A DNA stretch of 16,213 nucleotides. It comes from a bacterium (GTDB lineage: Bacteria > Desulfobacterota > S145-22). The notes beneath the pieces are model-generated. The model was not told where the DNA came from and made no database searches. It worked only from the letters and a program-made list of their open reading frames with translations. A program made the position numbers and the translations under genes. The stretch lies in contig JALTEW010000468.1 in the NCBI GenBank assembly GCA_027073795.1, positions 1 to 16,213 of the forward strand. The letters are read 5' to 3'. Shown one piece after another: positions 1 to 6,983 of this stretch (the first letter of the stretch is position 1; each line of letters opens with the position of its first letter).

Positions 1-1116
1 CCGGAGAATATCATCGGGTGTGATGACCTGTCCGTCCACGCGGTTAAGGGTGATGATTCGGGCGTATCCTTGGTCCACCCGCTTGACCTCTCGGGAATAT
101 TGCCCCATGTTCATTTCCGGAATGATGGCAGCCCGGACATTCTTGAGAATTCCCTCCATCGCGCTCCGCATGAAAGGCCAGAGGGTGATGGGGCGAAAGA
201 CCCCAACTTTCTGCCCTTTCCCCCTTGCGAGAAGGGCAGCCTGCTTTGCGGATCGTGCCACGGAGCTATAGGCAATAATGGCAACTTCAGCATCATCCAT
301 CAGGAAATTTTCTCCCTCCTGGATATAGCTTAGCCCCTTGTCGATTTTTCGGTGGAGCCGGCGGATGAGAGCATCAACTTCGTCGGGCCTGGAAGTAGGA
401 AAACCCCGTACGTCATGGACGAGACCGGTGACATGATACCGGTATCCGTCTCCAAAGGCGGACATGGGTGGAACACCCATGCTATTATCTTCATAGGGAA
501 TGTACCAGTCTGGAGGAACGGTGGGCCGCACGCGATCGATGATCTCCAGCGATTCTCGGGGGGGGAGTTCCACTTTTTCCCGCATGTGGGCCACCACCTC
601 GTCTGTGGCAAGAATAACCGGGACCCGGTAGCGTTCGGAGAGATTAAAGGCCTTCACCGTGATGGTGAAACACTCAGCAACGGAATGAGGGGATAGGACA
701 ATGATGGGGTGATCCCCATGGGTTCCCCACCGGGTTTGCATGATGTCGCTCTGGGAGGGATTGGTGGGCAGCCCGGTGCTCGGGCCTCCTCGCATGATAT
801 TTGCGATCACGCACGGAACTTCCGTGATGCAGGCAAACCCAATATTTTCCTGCATCAGGGAAAATCCAGGGCCGCTTGTGGCGGTCATTGATTTAACCCC
901 GGCGAGGGACGCTCCGATGATGGCGCCCATGCTCCCGATTTCATCTTCCATCTGAACGAATGTTCCATCAACCATTGGCATTTTTACAGACATGCCCTCC
1001 GCGATCTCCGTGGCAGGGGTGATGGGATACCCCGCAAAGAATCTGCAACCCGCGGCGATGGCACCTTCAACGATAGCCTCGTTGCCTTGAAGGAGGCGAA
1101 ATTCTCTTTTAGCCAT
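1..1116 (-). CDS. korA: 2-oxoacid:ferredoxin oxidoreductase, alpha subunit (3' end cut by window edge)
   Basis: Alpha chain of a 2-oxoacid:acceptor oxidoreductase (KorA/VorB type), which oxidatively decarboxylates a 2-oxoacid such as 2-oxoglutarate to the acyl-CoA and reduces ferredoxin in the cytoplasm. I translated most of the frame and saw no stop: 372 codons from ATG 1116 to base 1. N-terminal pyrimidine-binding-type domain with GYPITPATEI near residue 29, then MRGGPSTGLPTNPSQSD around 110-126; the last visible residues are VITPDDILR. Family members are about 375-385 residues, so little is missing. The start is fixed by a strong AAAGGAGGT 6 bases upstream. The start overlaps the korD stop by 8 bp, indicating translational coupling; beta and gamma subunits would be expected to the left, outside the window. 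2-oxoglutarate versus branched-chain or other 2-oxoacid specificity cannot be settled from this subunit alone. Confidence 0.93.
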   Translation of the reverse strand, partial: MAKREFRLLQGNEAIVEGAIAAGCRFFAGYPITPATEIAEGMSVKMPMVDGTFVQMEDEIGSMGAIIGASLAGVKSMTATSGPGFSLMQENIGFACITEVPCVIANIMRGGPSTGLPTNPSQSDIMQTRWGTHGDHPIIVLSPHSVAECFTITVKAFNLSERYRVPVILATDEVVAHMREKVELPPRESLEIIDRVRPTVPPDWYIPYEDNSMGVPPMSAFGDGYRYHVTGLVHDVRGFPTSRPDEVDALIRRLHRKIDKGLSYIQEGENFLMDDAEVAIIAYSSVARSAKQAALLARGKGQKVGVFRPITLWPFMRSAMEGILKNVRAAIIPEMNMGQYSREVKRVDQGYARIITLNRVDGQVITPDDILR

Positions 1117-1402
1117 GGGTGATACCTCCTTTCTCCGGGTTCAGGCGTTCTTCCGTGATGACCGTGATGGCGAAATCCGGGCATCTCAGCTCGCACTGCA
1201 TACAAGCGATGCAGGCTTCGAGGTTTTTGGGATAGGCGATGCCATCTTCATCCTGTGCCAGCACCTCTTTTGGGCAAAAGGCAACGCAGATGCCGCACCC
1301 TTTGCACCATGCCCTATAAACGTCAATGGCAACCACCTTTGGGCGCTTGGATGACGTTTTAGTCGATTTGTTCTGATTTGCTGCTTTGGCTTCTTTTGCC
1401 AT
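1109..1402 (-). CDS. korD: 2x[4Fe-4S] ferredoxin subunit (delta) of 2-oxoacid:ferredoxin oxidoreductase
   Basis: Small electron-transfer subunit of 97 aa expected to carry electrons from the oxidoreductase core to ferredoxin. Two classical cluster-binding motifs are visible: C33-x2-C36-x2-C39-x3-C43-P and C64-x2-C67-x2-C70-x3-C74-P. A Lys/Ala/Ser/Asn-rich segment (about residues 1-21) precedes the domain. A GGGGGAG Shine-Dalgarno lies upstream of ATG 1402, 9 bp after the glcD-like stop, and the gene overlaps korA by 8 bp, so glcD-korD-korA read as one operon. Odd point: after the last cluster the protein carries a tail with EERLNP, also present at the C-terminus of the upstream oxidase, and the DNA there is 20/22 identical (see findings). 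Confidence 0.9.
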   Translation of the reverse strand: MAKEAKAANQNKSTKTSSKRPKVVAIDVYRAWCKGCGICVAFCPKEVLAQDEDGIAYPKNLEACIACMQCELRCPDFAITVITEERLNPEKGGITHG

Positions 1403-1411
1403 AGGCTCCCC

Positions 1412-2800
1412 CTACGAAAAGATTTTCCCCGGATTCAGGCGTTCTTCGGGGTCAAACATTTGTTTGATGTGTTTCATGGTTTCAAGAACGGGTCTCGAGA
1501 GCTGATAGGGAAGATAGGCCTTTTTGGTCAATCCGATCCCATGCTCACCACTGATGGAACCCTTCAGATTGATGACCTCTCGAAACAACCGTTCAACCCC
1601 GTGTAGGGCTTTTGGGTAGGCGGAAGGATTGTTGCGATCGGTCATGATGTTCACATGGAGATTCCCGTCTCCCACATGGCCGAACGTCGCAATAGGGAGA
1701 TCTAACTCTTCTGAAAGGGTATCCAATTTGTCTACAAGAGGCATAATATTTCTCAAAGGAACGACAACATCGTGATTCAGCTTAGTTGGTGCAATGCTAT
1801 ATAGGGCTGGCGACAGGCTCCTCCTGATTCCCCACAGTTTATTTGCCTCTGATTGGCTTTTTGCCAAAGAAAGGCCAATGGCGGCGTTTTTATGGCATAT
1901 TTGGCGAATGATGTCAAGTTGTGATGTGACGGCTTGTCCCGATCCATCCAGTTCGATCAAGAGAAGGCTTTCAACCTTTTCCGGGAGGGATGTTGGTAAT
2001 TTGGATTGTACAAGCCGTGTTGCCCGCCGGTCCATGAATTCGATGGCGGAAGGGGTTTCTTTGAGAAGAAGGTCGGAAACACAGGTTAAGGCGGCTGTTA
2101 CTGAGGGGAAAAGGCTTAGAACAAGGTGTCTCGTTTCTGGAAGGGGAAGGATACGAAGGGTTGCGCTGGTGATAATTCCCAAGGTTCCTTCGGACCCGGC
2201 GAAGAGGCTTGAAAGCCGGTATCCTGCCACATTTTTGTGGGTCATCCCCCCCAATTCGAGGCGCTTTCCATCGGAAAGGAAGACAGTCATCCCGAGGATA
2301 TAGTCGTGGGTAACCCCGTACTTGACCGCCCTTGGTCCCCCCGCGTCCTCCGAGATATTTCCCCCGATGGTGCAGAGCTCCAGGCTGGCGGGGTCGGGGG
2401 GGTAAAAAAGCCTCTGTTGTTCGAGGGCTCTGTGAAGGTGGCCCGTGATGACACCGGGTTGAACAATGACCAGGCGATTTTCTGGATCGATAGATTCAAT
2501 CCGGTTCATACGGAGGGTGGACAGAACGATCCCCCCCTGGACGGGAACCCCTCCTCCCGTAGTTCCCGTGCGAGCTCCCTGAGGTGTGATGGGGAGAGGG
2601 TATCTTTGGGCAATATCCATAAAACAGGACAGCTCTTCTTCCGTAGATGGGAAGACAATGAGATCGGGGAGAGAAAAGATCGCGCTGCGGTCCGTGGCAA
2701 AGTTCAAGCGGCTTTCAAGGTCGTCCCAGAGCCAGAGGGAGGGGCACTTTACCCGAATTTCACGTGTGAGCTCTCGGATAGTTTTGGGTTGTTTCTCCAT
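1412..2800 (-). CDS. glcD: FAD-linked 2-hydroxyacid oxidase/dehydrogenase (GlcD / D-lactate / D-2-hydroxyglutarate dehydrogenase family)
   Basis: 462-aa flavoprotein of the PCMH-type FAD-binding family, which oxidises D-2-hydroxyacids (glycolate, D-lactate, D-2-hydroxyglutarate) to 2-oxoacids. FAD domain about residues 45-220: PQGARTGTTGGG at 73-84, GGNISEDAGGPRAVKYGVTHD at 146-166 and AGSEGTLGIIT at 201-211. The C-terminal FAD-oxidase domain has GHVGDGNLH at 374-382, SGEHGIG at 417-423 and ends in the family-typical DPEERLNPGKIF. Length is normal. It is first in an operon with korD and korA, which suggests its 2-oxoacid product feeds the ferredoxin oxidoreductase (inference). The Shine-Dalgarno before ATG 2800 is weak, and only 40 bp separate it from the divergent rhomboid gene, so its leader may be very short. 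Substrate is not determinable from sequence; the symbol marks the family only. Confidence 0.88.
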   Translation of the reverse strand: MEKQPKTIRELTREIRVKCPSLWLWDDLESRLNFATDRSAIFSLPDLIVFPSTEEELSCFMDIAQRYPLPITPQGARTGTTGGGVPVQGGIVLSTLRMNRIESIDPENRLVIVQPGVITGHLHRALEQQRLFYPPDPASLELCTIGGNISEDAGGPRAVKYGVTHDYILGMTVFLSDGKRLELGGMTHKNVAGYRLSSLFAGSEGTLGIITSATLRILPLPETRHLVLSLFPSVTAALTCVSDLLLKETPSAIEFMDRRATRLVQSKLPTSLPEKVESLLLIELDGSGQAVTSQLDIIRQICHKNAAIGLSLAKSQSEANKLWGIRRSLSPALYSIAPTKLNHDVVVPLRNIMPLVDKLDTLSEELDLPIATFGHVGDGNLHVNIMTDRNNPSAYPKALHGVERLFREVINLKGSISGEHGIGLTKKAYLPYQLSRPVLETMKHIKQMFDPEERLNPGKIFS

Positions 2801-2840
2801 GCCTGACTCATGTATAGTAATTACGAGGAGGAATCAAGGG
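2801..2840. promoter_or_regulatory. Compact divergent promoter region between oxidase operon and rhomboid gene
   Basis: Both divergent genes must be transcribed from around these 40 bp. Rightward, TATAGT at 2813-2818 (5/6 to the -10 consensus) has TTGTTT 18 bp upstream at 2789-2794, a poor -35, and would start transcription just before the GAGGAGG ribosome site at 2825-2831. Leftward, the same bases read TACTAT (2819-2814), a 4/6 -10, giving an oxidase leader of only a few bases. The overlapping -10 candidates are visible; their use is inference. Confidence 0.3.
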
Positions 2841-3527
2841 ATGATCCCACTTAAAGACGATAATCCTACAGAGACGACACCTTATGTGACCCTTGCCTTG
2901 ATCGCTATCAATATCACTGTGTTCATCTATCAACTCTCCCTGGGCCCCAGGGGGGACCAGTTGTTTATCTTTCGGACAGGGATTATTCCCTACGAATTCA
3001 CCCATGCCGTCGATATTCCCCCTTACGCCGCGCATCCGTTGATATTCAACCTGATTGCGGCCATGTTCATGCATGGAGGATTTCTTCACCTCTTGGGGAA
3101 TATGCTCTATCTCTGGATTTTTGGCAATAACATCGAGGATGCCATGGGTCACTTCCGATTTGTCCTCTTTTATCTTTTGACAGGGCTTCTGGCAAGCGCG
3201 ACGCATATTATTCTCGTGCCCGACGCCCGCATCCCGATGATTGGAGCGAGTGGGGCCATCTCAGGTGTATTGGGAGCCTATTTCGTACTCTTCCCCTGGG
3301 CAAAGGTACATACCCTGATCTTCCTCTTCTTTTTTATTACCGTTATTCGGATTCCTGCCGTGGTGGTTTTGGGCTTCTGGTTTGTGCTACAGCTTTTGAA
3401 CGTCTGCAGCCGCAGTAACGTGGCCTGGTTTGCCCACATTGGGGGGTTTCTCTCCGGCATGCTCCTCGTGCGTTTCTTTTTAAGAAGGAGATTCCGTTTC
3501 CATGGCTCCGTTTTTAGGAGAATTTGA
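2841..3527 (+). CDS. Rhomboid-family intramembrane serine protease
   Basis: 228-aa multi-pass membrane protein of the rhomboid family, which cleaves transmembrane substrates inside the bilayer. Visible marks: N-terminal helix about 16-33; the L1-loop/TM2 signature around residues 75-100 (MHGGFLHLLGNMLYLWIFGN, with H78, H83 and N87); catalytic Ser137 in GASGAISG; catalytic His199 in AHIGGFLSG. This is the six-helix bacterial form, ending in a very basic tail (RFFLRRRFRF). I chose ATG 2841 over a longer open frame because GAGGAGG lies 9 bases upstream and homology begins here; the upstream frame is the reverse of the oxidase gene. It stands alone between leftward genes, and its last 48 bp overlap the 3' end of the convergent radical SAM gene. 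Substrate unknown. Confidence 0.92.
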   Translation: MIPLKDDNPTETTPYVTLALIAINITVFIYQLSLGPRGDQLFIFRTGIIPYEFTHAVDIPPYAAHPLIFNLIAAMFMHGGFLHLLGNMLYLWIFGNNIEDAMGHFRFVLFYLLTGLLASATHIILVPDARIPMIGASGAISGVLGAYFVLFPWAKVHTLIFLFFFITVIRIPAVVVLGFWFVLQLLNVCSRSNVAWFAHIGGFLSGMLLVRFFLRRRFRFHGSVFRRI

Positions 3528-4877
3528 CGGGACTTCTTCTGTCATAAGATGTTTTAACCTGTCCAGAGATGCCTTTGTGATTTCGTTCCCCCCACAGGGG
3601 AGCAGGGTATTGTTGTGGGTTAGGGGTTCCTCTTCCAACGGGTATGGGGAAACCCTGCAAGCCTCTTCCCACAGGGCCGTTCCGGGAATGGGTGAGTATT
3701 CCGCCAGCGAGGGTCTGACGCCTCTTTTTAGAACTTCCCGGATGCTTTGTTCGACTTCATGAAGGGTTTGTCCCGGCAGTCCGACGAGAAGATAGACCTT
3801 GATTTCCTTGTCCGTAAAGCCGGCTTCAAACAGGCAATCAAGGGCATGGTCGAATTCCTTTAGGGTTGTTTTCGACCCAAATCGTGCTTGCCAGGCGGGC
3901 TGGGTTGCCTCCAGGCTTAGGCGAAGGCTGTGAAACCCTGTCTCTTGCATGAGGCACGCAATCTCCCGGGTGATGAACCTGATGTGAATGCCGTTAGGGG
4001 TATGGAAGCGGAGGGAAAGATTGTGTTTCAGGAGCTGTTTGAGAAGGGGGACAAGCCGCGTGTGGGCATTCATCAGGAGGGCGTCGTCGTAAAAGGCGAA
4101 GTCCCTCACCCCGAACAGACGGTGTTCGCGTAAGATTTCATCTGCAACATCTTGGACAGGGTGCTCAACGAAATCTGGATGCAGGAGATTCGAGGCACAG
4201 TATTGACAGTGAAAGGGGCACCCAAGGCTCGAACGGATACAGAGGAAATGATGAATTGAATAACCTTCCCAGAAGGGGATACCGGTTAGCTCAGATGGAG
4301 GGAGAGGGTCAGGTCGGCCAATGACCTTGAAGATATCCTCAAGGTGGTGTCGCGTGAAGGGGCCTGTAATGACACGGTCAGGGCTGCAGGCTGTCACGGC
4401 ATGTCCCGGAATGAGGGAGGCATAGTTGCCCCCCAGATAGATGGGCGTGTGGGGGAACTGTTTCCTCAAAAGTTCAATGCTTTCCCTGACCCCTAAATAC
4501 CAGTAGGTCATGATGGAGGACACGAGAATGAGGTCGGGTCGTGGCAGGGACGAAAGGTGCTCCTGGAAATCTTCGGGTGTAATCCCGTAGCGGCAATAGC
4601 GGCGTGGAATCTTCGCGAGGATACCGGGTTTTTCGACAGGGGTACGTTTCAATTTGCCCGTTCCAAACCGGGAGAGTTTTGGTCTGTATGGGGTTGTCAT
4701 GGAAAAATTTTCCGCGTCCACGCAGTCGATAAGGGAAACTTTGTACCCAGCATCCCGGAGGATTCCTCCGATTTCCAGAAGTCCCAAGGGGCGTGACCAG
4801 AGATTGAAGGCGGCAAAATCGTAGATCCAGGGGTTGACCAGCAGCACATGGGGAGAGGATTGTTTCACGTGAAACAA
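3480..4877 (-). CDS. B12-binding-type radical SAM protein
   Basis: About 465 aa. The N-terminal Rossmann-like region (VLLVNPW at 11-17, GLLEIGGILRDAGYKV at 32-47, YLGGNYAS at 147-154) matches the cobalamin-binding domain found ahead of many radical SAM enzymes; there is no DxHxxG histidine motif, as is usual in that group. The radical SAM core starts at GCPFHCQYC with C220, C224 and C227 for the [4Fe-4S]-AdoMet cluster, followed by YDDALLMN (263-270), SLRLSLEA (317-324), GLPGQT (366-371) and YSPIPGT (394-400). The reaction cannot be named: methylation, rearrangement or ring chemistry are all possible. The start is uncertain. TTG 4877, 3 bp after the mnmE stop, has only a weak GTAAG-like site upstream; GTG 4868 inside the parS palindrome and GTG 4847 are alternatives. 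It lies where mnmG is often found. The 3' end overlaps the rhomboid gene by 48 bp. Confidence 0.87.
   Translation of the reverse strand: MFHVKQSSPHVLLVNPWIYDFAAFNLWSRPLGLLEIGGILRDAGYKVSLIDCVDAENFSMTTPYRPKLSRFGTGKLKRTPVEKPGILAKIPRRYCRYGITPEDFQEHLSSLPRPDLILVSSIMTYWYLGVRESIELLRKQFPHTPIYLGGNYASLIPGHAVTACSPDRVITGPFTRHHLEDIFKVIGRPDPLPPSELTGIPFWEGYSIHHFLCIRSSLGCPFHCQYCASNLLHPDFVEHPVQDVADEILREHRLFGVRDFAFYDDALLMNAHTRLVPLLKQLLKHNLSLRFHTPNGIHIRFITREIACLMQETGFHSLRLSLEATQPAWQARFGSKTTLKEFDHALDCLFEAGFTDKEIKVYLLVGLPGQTLHEVEQSIREVLKRGVRPSLAEYSPIPGTALWEEACRVSPYPLEEEPLTHNNTLLPCGGNEITKASLDRLKHLMTEEVPSNSPKNGAMETESPS
4861..4876. other. parS: parS chromosome-partition site (ParB-binding palindrome)
   Basis: TGTTTCACGTGAAACA is a perfect 16-bp palindrome and matches the conserved bacterial parS consensus (TGTTNCACGTGAAACA) at every position; the dyad extends two more bases each side (4859-4878). 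ParB/Spo0J binds this element, spreads, and loads SMC near the replication origin. It lies within the first six codons of the radical SAM gene (reading FHVKQ) and ends 4 bp from the mnmE stop. Other CACGTG cores in the window, for example near 2761, 6555, 8609 and 14935, lack the flanking arms. parA and parB are not in the window. Confidence 0.9.
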
Positions 4878-4880
4878 TTT

Positions 4881-6293
4881 CTACTTACCGACGCAAAAGT
4901 TTCGGAAGATTTCGGAAAGGATGTCGTCGCTGTGCGCCTTTCCGGTGATGGCCTCAAGGGCTCGTTTCGCTTCCCAGAGATCCTGCGAGAGGAATACTTC
5001 TTCCACACCCCTTCGGAGGCCGCGGTTGAGACGCTCAAGCGCCGTTTTTGCCTTTTGAAGGAGCTGATAATGGCGCTGGTTGATGGGAATGAGGGTGCTG
5101 ATGTCCGGCGAAATGTCGCGCGTGTGAATCATTTCGACAAGCAGATGAATCAGGCGTTCCCAGTTTTCCCCTGTTTTGGCGGACAATTCCACAACCGGGA
5201 TGTCTTTTGGGAGGTTGGATCGCACGGTATTTTGGGAAATTTTGAGAGGCAGGTCGCATTTGTTTAAGGCAACAATCGTTTTCCCCCTTTCAACCTTCCT
5301 GAAAAGGGATGTTTCCTCCCTGGATAGAGGTTTGGACCCATCGATAACGAGCAGGACAAGGTCCGCCTGACTTTTTTTGTGGAGAGATTGCTCTGTTCCG
5401 ATCCTTTCAACCGGATCACTGGAAGGTCTTAATCCTGCTGTGTCAACGATTCTGAAAGGGATTCCCTGAATGAGAATGCCTTCTTCGATGAAATCTCGCG
5501 TCGTACCCGGCACCTCTGTGACGATGGCGCGGTCTTTGCCCACGAACCGGTTGAGGATGCTCGATTTTCCAACATTTGGAGGACCGATGATGACCACCTC
5601 GAACCCTTCGCGCACCATCTGGCACGTGGCAAATCCCTCCATCAGGTGGTCCATATCACGGATAAGCCCCTGCCAGGACCGTCCCCATATTTCCTGCCAG
5701 TTTTTACTGAAATCCATGCCTGTATCTTCAGAGAAATCCAGATCCGCCTCCATATACATTAATATTTGATTGATGGGGTCAAGGAGGGCGTCGATGGCGT
5801 CACGAATTTTCCCATGGAGCTGTTTTTGCGCCATTTTGAGGGAGGCCTCTGACTGAGCCTGAATGACCTCGATAACTCCCTCTGCCTGAGTCAGGTCGAT
5901 TCTACCATTCAAGTAGGCGCGCAGGGTGAATTCCCCTGGACCAGCCAGCCTGGCCCCCTCTTTGAGGACAAGTTTGAGGATACGTTCCAGAACAACCCGC
6001 CCGCTGTGGCATTGAATCTCCACCATGTCCTCACAGGTATAGGTATGGGGAGCGAACATGAAAATAGCAAACACTTCATCGATAATCTCGCGGGTTTCTG
6101 GGGTAATGAGGTCTCCCAGAATCATTTTTCGATGGGAAACAGGGGATGAATGGGGTTTGGGGCGGAAAATTTCCTGACACAGGGTATGGGCCATTGGACC
6201 GGAGAGCCGAACAACCCCGATACCTCCCATGCCAATGGGTGTGCTGATAGCGGCGATGGTGTCCGTCAGGTCCAACCCTTCAAAAAGGGTCAT
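4881..6293 (-). CDS. mnmE: tRNA uridine-5-carboxymethylaminomethyl modification GTPase MnmE (TrmE)
   Basis: 470-aa GTPase that, with FAD-dependent MnmG, installs (carboxymethyl)aminomethyl groups at the wobble uridine of several tRNAs. The N-terminal tetrahydrofolate-binding domain starts with DTIAAISTPIGMGGIGVVRLSG (within 11-32) and includes FAPHTYTCEDMVEIQCHSG (80-98). The helical domain is interrupted by the G domain: GPPNVGKSS 237-245 (G1), TTRD 264-267 (G2), DTAG 284-287 (G3), NKCD 344-347 (G4). The protein ends with CVGK, carrying the conserved C-terminal Cys467. Length is typical. It starts 15 bp after khpB and closes the rpmH-rnpA-yidD-yidC-khpB-mnmE cluster. The partner gene mnmG, often next, is not in the window. 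Confidence 0.97.
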   Translation of the reverse strand: MTLFEGLDLTDTIAAISTPIGMGGIGVVRLSGPMAHTLCQEIFRPKPHSSPVSHRKMILGDLITPETREIIDEVFAIFMFAPHTYTCEDMVEIQCHSGRVVLERILKLVLKEGARLAGPGEFTLRAYLNGRIDLTQAEGVIEVIQAQSEASLKMAQKQLHGKIRDAIDALLDPINQILMYMEADLDFSEDTGMDFSKNWQEIWGRSWQGLIRDMDHLMEGFATCQMVREGFEVVIIGPPNVGKSSILNRFVGKDRAIVTEVPGTTRDFIEEGILIQGIPFRIVDTAGLRPSSDPVERIGTEQSLHKKSQADLVLLVIDGSKPLSREETSLFRKVERGKTIVALNKCDLPLKISQNTVRSNLPKDIPVVELSAKTGENWERLIHLLVEMIHTRDISPDISTLIPINQRHYQLLQKAKTALERLNRGLRRGVEEVFLSQDLWEAKRALEAITGKAHSDDILSEIFRNFCVGK

Positions 6294-6308
6294 GGGATGT
6301 TTGGCCCT

Positions 6309-6980
6309 TTAGCCGGCGGGGGACCCAGAGGCATGCCTGGAGGGAATAATCACCACCCGTTTCATGGGACCGTCCCCTGTGCTCTTGGTTTGAATTTCCT
6401 GGTCTTCCTTTAAGGCCATGTGTACCGTCTTACGGTCCTTCGCACTCAGTGGAACCAGAAAAACAGGTTTCTGGGTTTTTTTGGCCTTTGCGCTCATCCG
6501 CCTGGCAAGCTGGGTGAGGTTTTCTTCCCTTTTCTTTCGATAGTTTTCCGTGTCCACGTGGATATTGCAGCTTCCGGAGAACTGGCGATTCGTGATTTTG
6601 TTGACGAGATGCTGGAAGGCGTCGAGGGTTGCCCCGTGTTTACCAATCAGGAGACCTGAGCCATCCCCGATGATTTCGAGGAAGACGTGGATGATATTGT
6701 CTTCCATGGCCATCTTGTCTTGGATCTCAACCACGGCTTGAATACCCATGAAGTCAAGAAGAGTGCCCAGTATCTTTTTAGATGTCTCCGCCACTGTTTC
6801 CGGTGTTTTGGCCATGGCACGGATTTTTATCTTTTTCCCCATACCAATGCCGATGAAGCTTCGATCCGTTTCTTCAAGCACCTCGTAAACGAGGTTTTCC
6901 TTTTCGACGCCTAGATCGGAAGAGGCCTTTTCAAGGGCGTTTTCCACGGACTTTCCTTCCATTTCTATTACATCTGTCAT
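6309..6980 (-). CDS. khpB: Jag/KhpB family RNA-binding protein (Jag-N, KH, R3H)
   Basis: 223-aa cytoplasmic RNA-binding protein usually encoded just after yidC; in Gram-positive relatives it partners KhpA and influences cell elongation and translation of some mRNAs. Domains in order: Jag-N (about 3-53, EGKSVENALEKA then FIGIGMGKKIKI), a KH domain with GKHG at 113-116 in GLLIGKHGATLDAFQHLVN, and an R3H domain with the RxxxH signature at R183-H187, ending VVIIPS. It starts 3 bp after the yidC stop; the ribosome site GGGAG lies inside the last yidC codons, so the two are probably translationally coupled. Function in diderms is poorly defined. Confidence 0.93.
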   Translation of the reverse strand: MTDVIEMEGKSVENALEKASSDLGVEKENLVYEVLEETDRSFIGIGMGKKIKIRAMAKTPETVAETSKKILGTLLDFMGIQAVVEIQDKMAMEDNIIHVFLEIIGDGSGLLIGKHGATLDAFQHLVNKITNRQFSGSCNIHVDTENYRKKREENLTQLARRMSAKAKKTQKPVFLVPLSAKDRKTVHMALKEDQEIQTKSTGDGPMKRVVIIPSRHASGSPAG

Positions 6981-6983
6981 TAT

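Noticed and set aside
2761..2775. Second parS-like word around TTTCACGTG
   Set aside because: Only the central CACGTG and one arm match; the other arm (TGAGC) does not.
1794..2806. Long rightward open frames (169 and 189 codons)
   Set aside because: Antisense shadows of the FAD oxidase, which has all family motifs on the other strand.
2586..2840. 85-codon in-frame upstream extension of the rhomboid gene
   Set aside because: It lies opposite the start of the oxidase gene, and ATG 2841 has a strong ribosome site and begins the rhomboid homology.
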